Positions 1 through 7,756 are shown, numbered from the stretch's first letter. The stretch: DNA of 21,998 nt from Candidatus Omnitrophota bacterium (GCA_017987425.1 JAGNTT010000017.1:1-21998); one strand, 5' to 3'. The notes: generated by a model from the letters alone, not told the origin. A program made the numbers and translations.

Positions 1-257
1 GCGGCCCGAACGTCTTTTTTGATGCCGAAAAGATGCAGGATGTGCAGACCAAGATTACGGAAAAAGTGGGACGACGTGATCCAGATCCCAAGGCAAACCG
101 ACGGCAGATAGGTGCTTTCCCACCAGGTCAGTTCGCGGCGGTTGGCCTGCTTCCAGGCCCGCTTCATCTGCGCGACGCGCAGATAAGAGAACATTCCTTT
201 GGAATCAAAATATTGTTCGAGTTCTTTACGGCGTTTTTCGGTTACATTATTTTCCAT
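1..257 (-). CDS. nuoI: NADH-quinone oxidoreductase subunit I, N-terminal part (cut by window edge)
   Basis: About 85 N-terminal residues are visible, from the ATG at 257 to the window edge. NuoI carries the two [4Fe-4S] clusters N6a and N6b, which pass electrons toward NuoB; its cysteine motifs lie beyond the window, so the call rests on the N-terminus and gene order. The stretch HFFRNLGLHILHLFGIKK near residues 60-77 matches the amphipathic membrane-facing helix that precedes the QYPEE-type segment of NuoI. About 40 charged residues precede it, a longer leader than in short NuoI proteins. It starts 5 bases after the nuoH stop, so it is probably translationally coupled. Confidence 0.82.
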   Translation of the reverse strand, partial: MENNVTEKRRKELEQYFDSKGMFSYLRVAQMKRAWKQANRRELTWWESTYLPSVCLGIWITSSHFFRNLGLHILHLFGIKKDVRA

Positions 258-262
258 AGTCT

Positions 263-1348
263 TTAGCGCAATAAGGTAATCACGATTGCTGTCACGAAAA
301 TATTAACGAAGGATGCCGGAAGAAGTATCTTCCAGCCCAGATGCATCAGCTGGTCATAACGGAATCTCGGCAGCGTCCAGCGGATGGCCATAAGCAGGAA
401 GATAAAGATCCCGATCTTGGCGAAAAATGCGCCTACACCCAGTAGAACGACGGTGATGTGCGAGAGAGCGACATGCGCTCCCCACGGAAAATGGAATCCG
501 TCGGGCATCAGATAAGGCACCTGCCATCCGCCCAGGAACAGCGTCGTCATGAGCGCGGAGACCAGCACCGTTTCCACAAGGTCGGCCAGAAAGAACATAC
601 CGAATTTCATACCGCTGTATTCGACGAAATATCCGATGATCTCCGATTCGCCTTCGGGAAGGTCAAACGGAACGCGTTTGGTCTCGGCGGTGGCGGCCGT
701 CAAGAATAGAACGAACGCCAACGGCTGGCAGAAAATGCCCCATTTGGGAAGCCATCCGCCGAACATATAGGCCCCCTGCCCGCGCACGATCTGCTGAAGG
801 TCGAGCGAGTTGTAGACCATGATGATGCCCATGATCGCGGCGCCCATCGTGATTTCATAGGCGATCATCTGCGCGGCACCGCGTAAGCCCCCCAGAAACG
901 CATAGTTGTTATTCGACGAAAAACCTGCCAGAACAACGCCGTAAACTCCCATCGACATCATTGCGAATATAAAGAGAAGCGCCACATTGATGTTGGCCGC
1001 CTGAAGTTCTATGACCCTGCCGTCGCCCAAGATAAGACGATCGCCGAACGGGATCGCCACAAATCCGACGAGCGCGAAAATAACCGACAGGTACGGGGCG
1101 AGGTTGAACAGGAACTTGTTGGCGCCGACCGGTATGAATTCTTCCTTGCTCAGCATCTTCAAAACGTCGGCGATCGCGTGGAACAGACCGAGCGCGCTGA
1201 AACCGAAGATCTTGGCGCGGTTGGCGCCGATGCGGTCCTGCATGACGGCGCTCTGCTTGCGTTCAACCCAGGTCAAAAGCCCGGCGATGCCGAACATCGT
1301 CATGATGGTGCCGCAGCTTAAAAGTGCTTTAATTAATAGATCGCTCAT
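263..1348 (-). CDS. nuoH: NADH-quinone oxidoreductase subunit H
   Basis: Integral membrane subunit of complex I that joins the peripheral arm to the membrane arm and forms much of the quinone chamber. The protein has 361 residues, normal for the family, and about eight hydrophobic segments. Family signatures are visible: WVERKQSAVMQDRIGANR near the N-terminus, LRGAAQMIAYEI in the middle, and TKRVPFDLPEGESEIIGYF with a following EYSGMKF, whose acidic residues line the quinone and proton pathway. The ATG at 1348 is the natural start because it directly precedes the first membrane helix. An 88-base spacer holding an inverted repeat separates it from nuoG; nuoI follows after 5 bases. Confidence 0.97.
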   Translation of the reverse strand: MSDLLIKALLSCGTIMTMFGIAGLLTWVERKQSAVMQDRIGANRAKIFGFSALGLFHAIADVLKMLSKEEFIPVGANKFLFNLAPYLSVIFALVGFVAIPFGDRLILGDGRVIELQAANINVALLFIFAMMSMGVYGVVLAGFSSNNNYAFLGGLRGAAQMIAYEITMGAAIMGIIMVYNSLDLQQIVRGQGAYMFGGWLPKWGIFCQPLAFVLFLTAATAETKRVPFDLPEGESEIIGYFVEYSGMKFGMFFLADLVETVLVSALMTTLFLGGWQVPYLMPDGFHFPWGAHVALSHITVVLLGVGAFFAKIGIFIFLLMAIRWTLPRFRYDQLMHLGWKILLPASFVNIFVTAIVITLLR

Positions 1349-1362
1349 AAGATTAATTTTGT

Positions 1363-1432
1363 ACCGTTGTTCGTCGTTCGTTGATCGTTACTCGTTTGTA
1401 CGAACAACGAGCAACGATTCCCGAACAACGAT
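1363..1432. repeat. Imperfect inverted repeat of CGTTGTTCG/CGAGCAACGAT units, copy 1
   Basis: It lies in the nuoG-nuoH spacer. CGTTGTTCG at 1365-1373 is complementary to CGAACAACG at 1422-1430, and ATCGTTACTCG at 1384-1394 pairs with CGAGCAACGAT at 1408-1418 with one mismatch, giving a long stem with an asymmetric bulge. The right arm (1408-1430) matches 21 of 23 bases of a second copy upstream of nuoA (7860-7882). It may be a REP or MITE-like element, or an RNA hairpin that stabilises or attenuates the nuo transcript. Confidence 0.75.
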
Positions 1433-1436
1433 TCAA

Positions 1437-3014
1437 TTATTTCTTTAAAACCATTCCCTGGTCTTTGATCTCTCCGTAACTCATGTCGGCAAACGAACCG
1501 ACGGCACGAGTGATTTCCTTAAAAATTTCTTCGGACTTTTTATACTTTAACGCGATGTTGAGCTTCTCGCCCAACAGCGACAGGATTTCCCAATCCGATT
1601 TGCTCTCGGCAAGCGGAAAGAACGCCGGCTGGATGCGCTGAACGCGTCCCTGGCAATTGGTGAACGTGCCGTCTTTCTCGGCGTAAACGGTGCTCGGCAG
1701 AATCACATGGGCATAGCTGCATGTTTCGTTCACATTGCTTCCCTGATAGACAAACAATTTCGTTTTGTTGGACACCTGCGCGATCAAATCTTTACCGTAA
1801 TGTTTGATAAGGTCCTGACCGAAGACATACAGCACTTCGATCTCGCCCTGCTTGGCTTTCTCAAGGATCTGGGCCGTTTCGGCACTGCCCTTAGCGAGGA
1901 TCGCCTGCGCGCCGGCGGTGTTCGGATTTTTGTCCGCCTTCATAAGGAAGTTATCGCTGGTTCCGGCCGCCTGCGGAGTTCTGAAATCAATGTTCGTAAC
2001 CTTAAGCGTGTCCTGGAACAGTTTGCGGATGACAAATAAATCTTCGTTGGTCAGCTGGGGCGACGCGATGACGCCGATCTTGTCCGCTTTGGCGGATTTG
2101 AGCGCCTGGGCAATGATCGAGACCGACTGGTTCCAGTCGATCAGCTGATTATTGGACTGCGGAGAGTAAATTCTGTTCTCGTCGATGAAATGATAGTTGT
2201 AGCGGCCTTCGTCGCAGATCCAGTAATCGTTGACAGCCGGATTGTGACGGGGCTTCAGACGCATGACGCGCGCTTTTTTCTGCATGTGCGGACGCGCCTT
2301 GTCCCAATCGACGTTGATATTGCAACCCATGCTGCATCCGGGGCAGACCGATTTGGTCTGGGCCAGGTACCACACGCGGCATTTGAAACGGAAATCTTTA
2401 TCGGTCAGGGCGCCGACCGGACAGATGTCGACGACGTTGCCGGAATATTTATTGTCCAGCTGTTTGCCGGGCATGACGTCGAGTTCCGAATGATCGCCGC
2501 GATTAAACACACCGAGCTCGTTGGATTTGCTGATGGTATCGGAGAAACGGACACAGCGCGTGCATAAGATGCAGCGTTCCTGATCGAGCATGACCGTCGG
2601 TCCGATGGAAACAGCCTTCTTGTGTTTCTTGACTTTGACGTCTTCGAGACGGCTGTTGTAGCGGCCGTGCTCCATGTAATAATCCTGGAGTTTGCATTCG
2701 CCGGCCTGGTCGCACACCGGGCAGTCGACCGGATGATTGACAAGAAGGAATTCCAAAACGGTTTTGCGCACGTCGAGGACTTTGGGCGAATTGGTTTTGA
2801 CGACCATTCCGTCGGCAACCGGCGTGTAACAGGCGATCTGAAGTTTCGGCTGTTTTTCGATCTCGACCATGCAGATGCGGCAGTTGCCGGATACCGGCAG
2901 CGCCGGATGATAGCAGTAACGCGGGATGTCGATCCCCAATTTCTCAGCGGCCTGGATGATGGTCGTTCCGGCCGCGACTTCGATTTCTTTTCCGTCGATA
3001 ATCAGTTTTGGCAT
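1437..3014 (-). CDS. nuoG: NADH-quinone oxidoreductase subunit G (short form)
   Basis: Iron-sulphur subunit of the NADH module; it carries electrons from NuoE/NuoF toward NuoI. In 525 residues I see a ferredoxin-like domain with a [2Fe-2S] set (C34, C45, C48, C62), a His-Cys3 cluster (H94, C98, C101, C107), a [4Fe-4S] set (C148, C151, C154, C198) and a further CxxCxxxC plus C set (C224, C227, C231, C267) that fits cluster N7. The rest resembles a shortened molybdopterin-oxidoreductase fold. Many NuoG proteins are about 650-900 residues, so this one is short at the C-terminus. The ATG at 3014 is chosen because it precedes the ferredoxin fold directly; a longer reading frame would overlap nuoF by about 190 bases. 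nuoF ends one base upstream. Confidence 0.95.
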   Translation of the reverse strand: MPKLIIDGKEIEVAAGTTIIQAAEKLGIDIPRYCYHPALPVSGNCRICMVEIEKQPKLQIACYTPVADGMVVKTNSPKVLDVRKTVLEFLLVNHPVDCPVCDQAGECKLQDYYMEHGRYNSRLEDVKVKKHKKAVSIGPTVMLDQERCILCTRCVRFSDTISKSNELGVFNRGDHSELDVMPGKQLDNKYSGNVVDICPVGALTDKDFRFKCRVWYLAQTKSVCPGCSMGCNINVDWDKARPHMQKKARVMRLKPRHNPAVNDYWICDEGRYNYHFIDENRIYSPQSNNQLIDWNQSVSIIAQALKSAKADKIGVIASPQLTNEDLFVIRKLFQDTLKVTNIDFRTPQAAGTSDNFLMKADKNPNTAGAQAILAKGSAETAQILEKAKQGEIEVLYVFGQDLIKHYGKDLIAQVSNKTKLFVYQGSNVNETCSYAHVILPSTVYAEKDGTFTNCQGRVQRIQPAFFPLAESKSDWEILSLLGEKLNIALKYKKSEEIFKEITRAVGSFADMSYGEIKDQGMVLKK

Positions 3015-3015
3015 A

Positions 3016-4302
3016 TCAGTTCGCAGCCCCTTGCAAGTTTGAAGCCATGCCGCAGCGTTTGTCTTTAACGTGCTGCTCAAATTCATGTTTAAATTTCGAA
3101 ACGTAACTTCCGACCGACATGGTGACGGCGTCCCCGAAGGCGCAGATCGTATTGCCTCCGATGTTGCCGACGATGCCCGGCAGGTTTTGCAAATCAAAAT
3201 CACGGCCTTCGCCGTCGTAAATGCGTTTCACATTGCGGTAAACCCAGCCGCTTCCTTCACGGCACGGCGAGCACTGGCCGCAGGATTCGTGCGCGAAGAA
3301 ACGCGCCGCGATCATCGCCGCTCTGACCATGCAGGTGGTATCGTCCATGACGATGATCCCGCCCGATCCGGCCATCGAGCCGATGGCTTTGAGCGAATCG
3401 AAATCCATTTTCACGTCGATCTGGTCGGGAGTCAAAAGCGGCGCGGAAATACCGCCGGGAATGACGGCCTTGAGCTGGCGGCCGTTGCGGATGCCGCCGG
3501 CATGGTCGTAAATAATTTCGCGCAATGTCGTGCCGTTGGGAAGTTCATAAACCCCCGGCTTGTTGACATGGCCGCTGACGCAGAAAAGTCTGTTGCCGCC
3601 GTTTTTATCGCAGCCCAATTTGGCATACCATTCGGCGCCGTTGGCAATGATCGGCGGAACGCAGGCCAATGTCTCGACGTTATTGATGACGGTCGGGCAT
3701 CCGAACAAACCGACGATTGCCGGGAACGGCGGTTTAAGACGAGGAAATCCTTTTTTACCTTCGAGCGATTCGAGAAGAGCGGTCTCTTCCCCGCAGATGT
3801 ACGCCCCGGCGCCCTGGTGGACGATGATATCGAGGTCGTACGACGTTCCGAAAATGCCCTTGCCCAAAAATCCTCTTTGTTTCGCTTCTTCGATGGCGCC
3901 TCTCAGGCGGTCGATGGATATGACGTATTCGCCGCGGATATAAACATAACCTTTATGGCTGCCGATGGCGAAGCAGGCGATGATCATGCCTTCGATCAGC
4001 GCGTGCGGATCGAGTTCGAGAATGTATTTGTCCTTAAATGTTCCCGGTTCGCCTTCGTCGCCGTTAACGACGAGAAATTTCGGTTTCGGATTGTCCTTCG
4101 GGATAAAGCTCCACTTCATACCCGTCGGGAAACCGGCGCCGCCCAACCCGCGCAGATTCGCTTTCTTGACTTCATCGATGATCGCGGCAGGCTGCATTTC
4201 AGTCAATGCCTTGCGGGCCGCTTCATAACCTTTATTTCTCATATAGGTGTCGATGCGGTACGAATCCGGCTGGTTAAAATTTCTGGTGACGATTTTTTCC
4301 AT
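3016..4302 (-). CDS. nuoF: NADH-quinone oxidoreductase subunit F
   Basis: NADH- and FMN-binding catalytic subunit of complex I (428 residues, normal length). The glycine-rich NADH loop RGLGGAGFPTGMKW is at residues 51-64, the FMN-binding motif NGDEGEPGTFKD at 80-91 and ICGEETALLESLEG at 169-182. The cluster N3 ligands are C341, C344, C347 in ESCGQCSPC, and C387. The start ATG at 4302 follows an AGGAA ribosome binding site with three bases between. The nuoG start is one base past the stop. The 37-base spacer before it is filled by a perfect 9-bp palindrome. Presence of nuoE, F and G shows that this complex I takes electrons from NADH. Confidence 0.98.
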   Translation of the reverse strand: MEKIVTRNFNQPDSYRIDTYMRNKGYEAARKALTEMQPAAIIDEVKKANLRGLGGAGFPTGMKWSFIPKDNPKPKFLVVNGDEGEPGTFKDKYILELDPHALIEGMIIACFAIGSHKGYVYIRGEYVISIDRLRGAIEEAKQRGFLGKGIFGTSYDLDIIVHQGAGAYICGEETALLESLEGKKGFPRLKPPFPAIVGLFGCPTVINNVETLACVPPIIANGAEWYAKLGCDKNGGNRLFCVSGHVNKPGVYELPNGTTLREIIYDHAGGIRNGRQLKAVIPGGISAPLLTPDQIDVKMDFDSLKAIGSMAGSGGIIVMDDTTCMVRAAMIAARFFAHESCGQCSPCREGSGWVYRNVKRIYDGEGRDFDLQNLPGIVGNIGGNTICAFGDAVTMSVGSYVSKFKHEFEQHVKDKRCGMASNLQGAAN

Positions 4303-4310
4303 GATTTCCT

Positions 4311-4337
4311 GTACGGGCGGACAATGTCCGCCCCTAC
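4311..4337. repeat. GGGCGGACA palindrome in the nuoE-nuoF spacer
   Basis: GGGCGGACA (4315-4323) and TGTCCGCCC (4325-4333) are perfectly complementary around a single central A; three more pairs (GTA/TAC) follow outside one C/C mismatch. The element fills most of the 37-base spacer and stops just before the nuoF ribosome binding site. It resembles GC-rich dispersed palindromes of some uncultivated bacteria. As RNA it would form a stable hairpin next to the nuoF translation start. Confidence 0.85.
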
Positions 4338-4339
4338 GG

Positions 4340-4804
4340 TTAATTATTTTTATTAATCAATTCATCGATTTTCTGTTTGGTCAGCAATCCCACATAATCT
4401 TTGTTGCACTGCATGATGGGCGCGATCTCGCAGGCGCCCAGGCATTCGACAAGACCGAGGCTGAATTTTCCGTCGGGTGTGACCTCGCCCGGCTTGATGC
4501 CCAACTTCTGTTCAATATATTCAATGACCTCTTCGGCTCCTAAAAGACAGCAGGCGGTCGTCTGGCAGACGGAGAAATGGCATTTGCCCTGCGGTTTCTG
4601 GCGGAACAGATGATAAAACGAAATGACTTCATGCACCTGGGCGACGGGCAGACCGAGATAATCCGCGACTTCCTGTTCAGCCTGCGGTGAAATCAAACCC
4701 TCCTTCTCCTGGACTAAATGAAGCAAAGGAAGGAGCGCCGCGCGTTTGCTTTCATACTGCGCGGTGATGTAATCCATTTGTGGGCGTAAGGCCTCGGTAA
4801 TAAT
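4340..4804 (-). CDS. nuoE: NADH-quinone oxidoreductase subunit E
   Basis: Thioredoxin-like subunit of the NADH module with the [2Fe-2S] cluster N1a. The ligands are visible as CQTTAC (C-x4-C) and ECLGAC (C-x3-C), and the N-terminal helical part KRAALLPLLHLVQEKEG is typical. The start is uncertain. ATG codons further upstream (to 4864) lie in a palindromic repeat and give a non-homologous leader. An ATG at 4777 has no ribosome binding site. An in-frame ATT at 4804 is 6 bases after a perfect GGAGG (4811-4815) and would include TEALRPQMDY, which resembles known NuoE N-termini. I therefore give the ATT start as most likely and the ATG at 4777 as the alternative. Confidence 0.88.
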   Translation of the reverse strand: MITEALRPQMDYITAQYESKRAALLPLLHLVQEKEGLISPQAEQEVADYLGLPVAQVHEVISFYHLFRQKPQGKCHFSVCQTTACCLLGAEEVIEYIEQKLGIKPGEVTPDGKFSLGLVECLGACEIAPIMQCNKDYVGLLTKQKIDELINKNN

Positions 4805-4810
4805 AGTAAA

Positions 4811-4815
4811 CCTCC
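4811..4815 (-). promoter_or_regulatory. GGAGG ribosome binding site supporting an ATT start for nuoE
   Basis: The minus strand reads GGAGG followed by TTTACT and then ATT ATT ACC GAG. The 6-base spacing is optimal and there is no ATG, GTG or TTG at the right distance in the nuoE frame, which decides the start proposed for nuoE. Confidence 0.5.
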
Positions 4816-4842
4816 GGACATTAGAGCACAGGAGCACATGCG

Positions 4843-4910
4843 CACAAGAACACATGAGGAACACAAGTGCCTTGTGTTCTTCCTGTGCTCATGTGACTTG
4901 TGTTCTTGTG
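4843..4910. repeat. Palindrome built from ACAAGAACACA-type units
   Basis: It sits in the roughly 120-base spacer between nuoD and nuoE. GAACACAAG (4859-4867) pairs with CTTGTGTTC (4871-4879) around a TGC loop, CACATGAG (4851-4858) with CTCATGTG (4888-4895), and CACAAGAA (4843-4850) with TTCTTGTG (4903-4910), with bulges on the right side. The flank at 4825-4842 repeats related GAGCACA units. Because it is low in complexity and carries stray ATG codons, it can mislead start calling for nuoE. Confidence 0.8.
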
Positions 4911-4926
4911 AACTTTTAATCTCATA

Positions 4927-6249
4927 CTATCGATCCAACTCGCCTGCGATCATGTTGACGGAACCGAACGTCGGAATAAGATCGGCCATCATCTCGCCGA
5001 TCAGACATTTGGGCAGAGCGGCCATGATCGGAAAACACGGCGGATGAACGCGCACGCGCCACGGATTGTCGCGGCCGTCGCTGACAATGTAAAATCCGAG
5101 CTCGCCGTTGGCGCCCTCGACGGGGAAATACGCCTCGCCCACCGGAGGACGGATGCCGTGTCCGTACATGACCAGTTTGAAATGGTTCATCAAACCTTCG
5201 ATGTTGCCGTAGGTGTCTTCCTTCGCGGGAAGGACGACGGATTTCTGGTCGGCATTAATCGACTTATAATATTTTCTGGTGCTTCCCTGCAGGGTCGGGT
5301 CGAGGTCGACCATTTCACCCTTCAAACCTTCGGTCTGTCCCATCTTGGCTTTGTCCACCATCTCGGCGGCGGGAACGACTTCTCCGGTCAGCTGTCCGGA
5401 AATCTCACCTTCGGGGATCTGCTGGAAACACTGTTCGATCATTCTCAAGCTCTGTTCCATTTCTTCCATGCGGACGAAATAGCGGTCGAGATTGTCGCCG
5501 GTCGTTCCGACGGGGACTTCGAAATTCAGACGGTCATAGATTAAATAAGGATTGGCTTTACGGACGTCGTAGGACACACCCGTCGATCTTAAGAACGGGC
5601 CGGTGATGCCGTAGGCGATGGCGTCTTCCTTTGAAATTTTGCCGATGCCTTTGACGCGGTCAAAGAAAATGCGGTTGCGCGTGAGCAATTGATCGGCTTC
5701 GATCAAAACCTTGCGGACTTCGGCGATCTTCTTGAACGCGCGGTCTTCGAAACCGGGCGTCAGATCAGCCTTCACCCCGCCGATACGCACATAAGAAATG
5801 GTCAGACGCGCGCCGGTAATTTCCTCGACGAGTTCATACAAATATTCGCGGGCCTTGATCATGTAAAGAAACGCGGACATGGCGCCGAGTTCCATTGCGG
5901 ATGCGCCCAGGCAGGTCAAGTGATCGGTGACGCGGGAAATCTCGCTCATGATGACGCGGATGTATTTGGCGCGTTCCGGAATGTCGATGCCGAGCAATTT
6001 CTCGACGGCAAGAGCAAACCCGACGTTGTTGATCAGAGGAGAAACGTAATTGAGGCGGTCGGTGTAAGGAAAGCACTGGGTGTACATGACCGTCTCGCAC
6101 ATTTTTTCAAACGCGCGGTGAAGGTAGCCGATCTCGACGTTGACGTCCTTGATCTTCTCACCCTCGAGCTCCATGATGAGGCGGATGACCCCGTGCATCG
6201 CCGGGTGCGACGGACCTACGTTTAACATCATGGAACGGTTTTCACTCAT
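4927..6249 (-). CDS. nuoD: NADH-quinone oxidoreductase subunit D
   Basis: The 49-kDa-type subunit that forms the quinone-reducing site with NuoB. In 440 residues the N-terminal GPSHPAMHG (12-20) carries the quinone-site histidine region, GYLHRAFEKM is at 41-50, and the C-terminus ends in the canonical IPTFGSVNMIAGELDR form. Compared with short NuoD proteins as I know them there is an extra segment of about 50 residues near 286-336, just before VVLPAKEDTYGNIEGLMNHFK. The start ATG at 6249 is 11 bases after the nuoC stop. The next gene, nuoE, is separated by a palindrome-filled spacer. Confidence 0.97.
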   Translation of the reverse strand: MSENRSMMLNVGPSHPAMHGVIRLIMELEGEKIKDVNVEIGYLHRAFEKMCETVMYTQCFPYTDRLNYVSPLINNVGFALAVEKLLGIDIPERAKYIRVIMSEISRVTDHLTCLGASAMELGAMSAFLYMIKAREYLYELVEEITGARLTISYVRIGGVKADLTPGFEDRAFKKIAEVRKVLIEADQLLTRNRIFFDRVKGIGKISKEDAIAYGITGPFLRSTGVSYDVRKANPYLIYDRLNFEVPVGTTGDNLDRYFVRMEEMEQSLRMIEQCFQQIPEGEISGQLTGEVVPAAEMVDKAKMGQTEGLKGEMVDLDPTLQGSTRKYYKSINADQKSVVLPAKEDTYGNIEGLMNHFKLVMYGHGIRPPVGEAYFPVEGANGELGFYIVSDGRDNPWRVRVHPPCFPIMAALPKCLIGEMMADLIPTFGSVNMIAGELDR

Positions 6250-6260
6250 TACATTTACCT

Positions 6261-6755
6261 TTAGTTCTGCGGACCGATCAGCGGCTGGCGTTTATTAAAC
6301 GGATAATCTTTGCGCAACGCGTGCCCTTTAAATTCTTCGTACATTAAAATGCGCTTCAAATTCGGATGCCCCTTGAAACGGATGCCGAACATGTCCCACA
6401 CTTCCCTTTCATACCAGTTGGCGGAAGGCCACAGATCGCAGAGCGTCTCGACTTCGGCATTTTCTTCGGCAACGGGAACTTTCAATCGCAGGCGGTGGTT
6501 ATGATTGAGGGAATAGAAATGGTATACGACTTCGAAACGGGATTCTTTCTGGATGCGTCCGCCGGCAAAGAACAGATAATCGACGGCGGTCAGATCCATC
6601 AGAATGTTGAAATTAAGCTCGACGGTGTCTTTAAGGAATTTAGCCACAGAACGCAGAGCGCGCGCAGGGATAATAACAGTCTCATCGCCCCTGAACGCGT
6701 GGGTTTCGATGATGTCTTGCGAAAATTTTTCCTGGACTCTTTGTAAGGGCGTCAT
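6261..6755 (-). CDS. nuoC: NADH-quinone oxidoreductase subunit C
   Basis: The 30-kDa-type subunit of the peripheral arm, a structural partner of NuoD. The 164-residue protein ends with the family signature: WYEREVWDMFGIRFKGHP, then LKRILMYEEFKGHALRKDYP. It is separate from NuoD, unlike the fused NuoCD of enterobacteria. The start ATG at 6755 overlaps the nuoB stop codon in an ATGA arrangement, so translation is probably coupled. Confidence 0.96.
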   Translation of the reverse strand: MTPLQRVQEKFSQDIIETHAFRGDETVIIPARALRSVAKFLKDTVELNFNILMDLTAVDYLFFAGGRIQKESRFEVVYHFYSLNHNHRLRLKVPVAEENAEVETLCDLWPSANWYEREVWDMFGIRFKGHPNLKRILMYEEFKGHALRKDYPFNKRQPLIGPQN

Positions 6756-7315
6756 TTTGAAGTTTCTATGTTTTTAATGTGCTGCTGGATGGTATAGCCT
6801 TGCAAATCAGCGGGGCGCCCTACTTTGGTTTTGGGGTCGTACAGCGTTGTGGACTGTTCCCCCTTCTTGATCTTTTCCTGGAGCTTCATCAAACCGTCTA
6901 AAACGTTTTCCGGACGAGGAGGACAGCCGGGAATATAGATATCAACGGGAATGATGGTATCAATGCCCATGACCGTCGAATAATTATCATAAAATCCGCC
7001 CGTGCACGTGCAGACACCGAAGGCCACGACCCACTTGGGGTCGCACATCTGATCATGAACTGTTTTGAGAACGGGGGCCATTTTGTGGCTGATGGTCCCG
7101 ACGACGAAAAGAACGTCCGATTGTCTGGGAGAAAAACGCGGGAAGCCGGCGCCGAAGCGGTCGACGTCATAATGCCCGGCGGCGGTCGACATGTATTCCA
7201 TGCCGCAGCAGGCCGTGACGAACGGATACTGGAAAATGGAATACGCGCGCGCCCATCCCAAGGCATCGTTTAATTTGGATGTAAAAAAGTTGGCTGCAGA
7301 ATTCGCTAACGACAT
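6752..7315 (-). CDS. nuoB: NADH-quinone oxidoreductase subunit B
   Basis: PSST-type subunit that carries cluster N2, the last iron-sulphur centre before quinone. In 187 residues the N2 ligands are visible: the tandem cysteines C36 and C37 in TACCGMEYM, C102 in GVCTCTGG, and C131 in PGCPPRPE. The DRFGAGFPRFSPRQSD stretch is also typical. The start ATG at 7315 is chosen over one at 7378 because it follows AGGA at good distance and does not overlap nuoA. It is 25 bases from nuoA and overlaps nuoC by 4 bases. Confidence 0.97.
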   Translation of the reverse strand: MSLANSAANFFTSKLNDALGWARAYSIFQYPFVTACCGMEYMSTAAGHYDVDRFGAGFPRFSPRQSDVLFVVGTISHKMAPVLKTVHDQMCDPKWVVAFGVCTCTGGFYDNYSTVMGIDTIIPVDIYIPGCPPRPENVLDGLMKLQEKIKKGEQSTTLYDPKTKVGRPADLQGYTIQQHIKNIETSK

Positions 7316-7340
7316 GATATTTTCCTGCTTTACTAGATGA

Positions 7341-7691
7341 TCACATTTCCAACGCGCCTTTTTTCCACGCGTAGGCATAACCTAAAATCACCATTCCCAA
7401 GAAAAGGCCCATTTCCACCAGCCCGAACATTCCCATCTCGCGGAATGAGACAGCCCAAGGAAAAAGAAAGACCATTTCAACGTCAAACACGATAAAGAGC
7501 ATGGCCACGATATAAAAGTGGACCGGAATTTCACCGCGGGGCAGGGACATCGGCTGCACGCCGCATTCAAAGATCTGCGATTTAGCAACACTCGGGCGTT
7601 TGGGAGCGAGAATCTTCGGCAATCCCAGCAAAACCGCCGCCACAGCCCAGGCGAAAATGAAACCAATTATGATTGCGATATATTCTAGCAT
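7341..7691 (-). CDS. nuoA: NADH-quinone oxidoreductase subunit A
   Basis: Small membrane subunit at the joint of the two complex I arms. The 116-residue protein has three membrane segments (about 3-24, 58-80 and 87-109). The quinone-chamber loop between the first two helices carries FECGVQP, with the conserved cysteine, and the second helix carries FIVFDVEMVFLFPW. As first gene of the nuo operon, it follows a 194-base spacer that holds a promoter candidate and an inverted repeat. No strong ribosome binding site precedes the ATG at 7691. Confidence 0.96.
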   Translation of the reverse strand: MLEYIAIIIGFIFAWAVAAVLLGLPKILAPKRPSVAKSQIFECGVQPMSLPRGEIPVHFYIVAMLFIVFDVEMVFLFPWAVSFREMGMFGLVEMGLFLGMVILGYAYAWKKGALEM

Positions 7692-7727
7692 TCGAAAATG
7701 GCCTAACTGGTTATTTATTAATAATTA

Positions 7728-7756
7728 ATAGTAAATGGGATGCCCATCAAGGACAA
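7728..7756 (-). promoter_or_regulatory. Candidate sigma70-type promoter for the nuo operon
   Basis: On the minus strand TTGTCC (7751-7756) is followed after 17 bases by TACTAT (7728-7733); each hexamer matches the consensus at 4 of 6 positions. Transcription would begin near 7721, leaving a leader of about 30 bases before nuoA. The surrounding AT-rich sequence and position make it plausible, but it is only moderate in quality. Confidence 0.35.

Noticed and set aside
1366..1434. CRISPR-like repeat array
   Set aside because: The units are short, irregular and inverted, with no spacers of even length and no cas gene.
3015..3203. 63-residue N-terminal extension of nuoG
   Set aside because: It would overlap nuoF by about 190 bases and has no similarity to NuoG; the ATG at 3014 fits the ferredoxin fold.
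3070..4356. 428-codon open frame on the plus strand opposite nuoF
   Set aside because: It mirrors the nuoF frame, its translation has no family character, and nuoF is certain; it is a codon-bias shadow.
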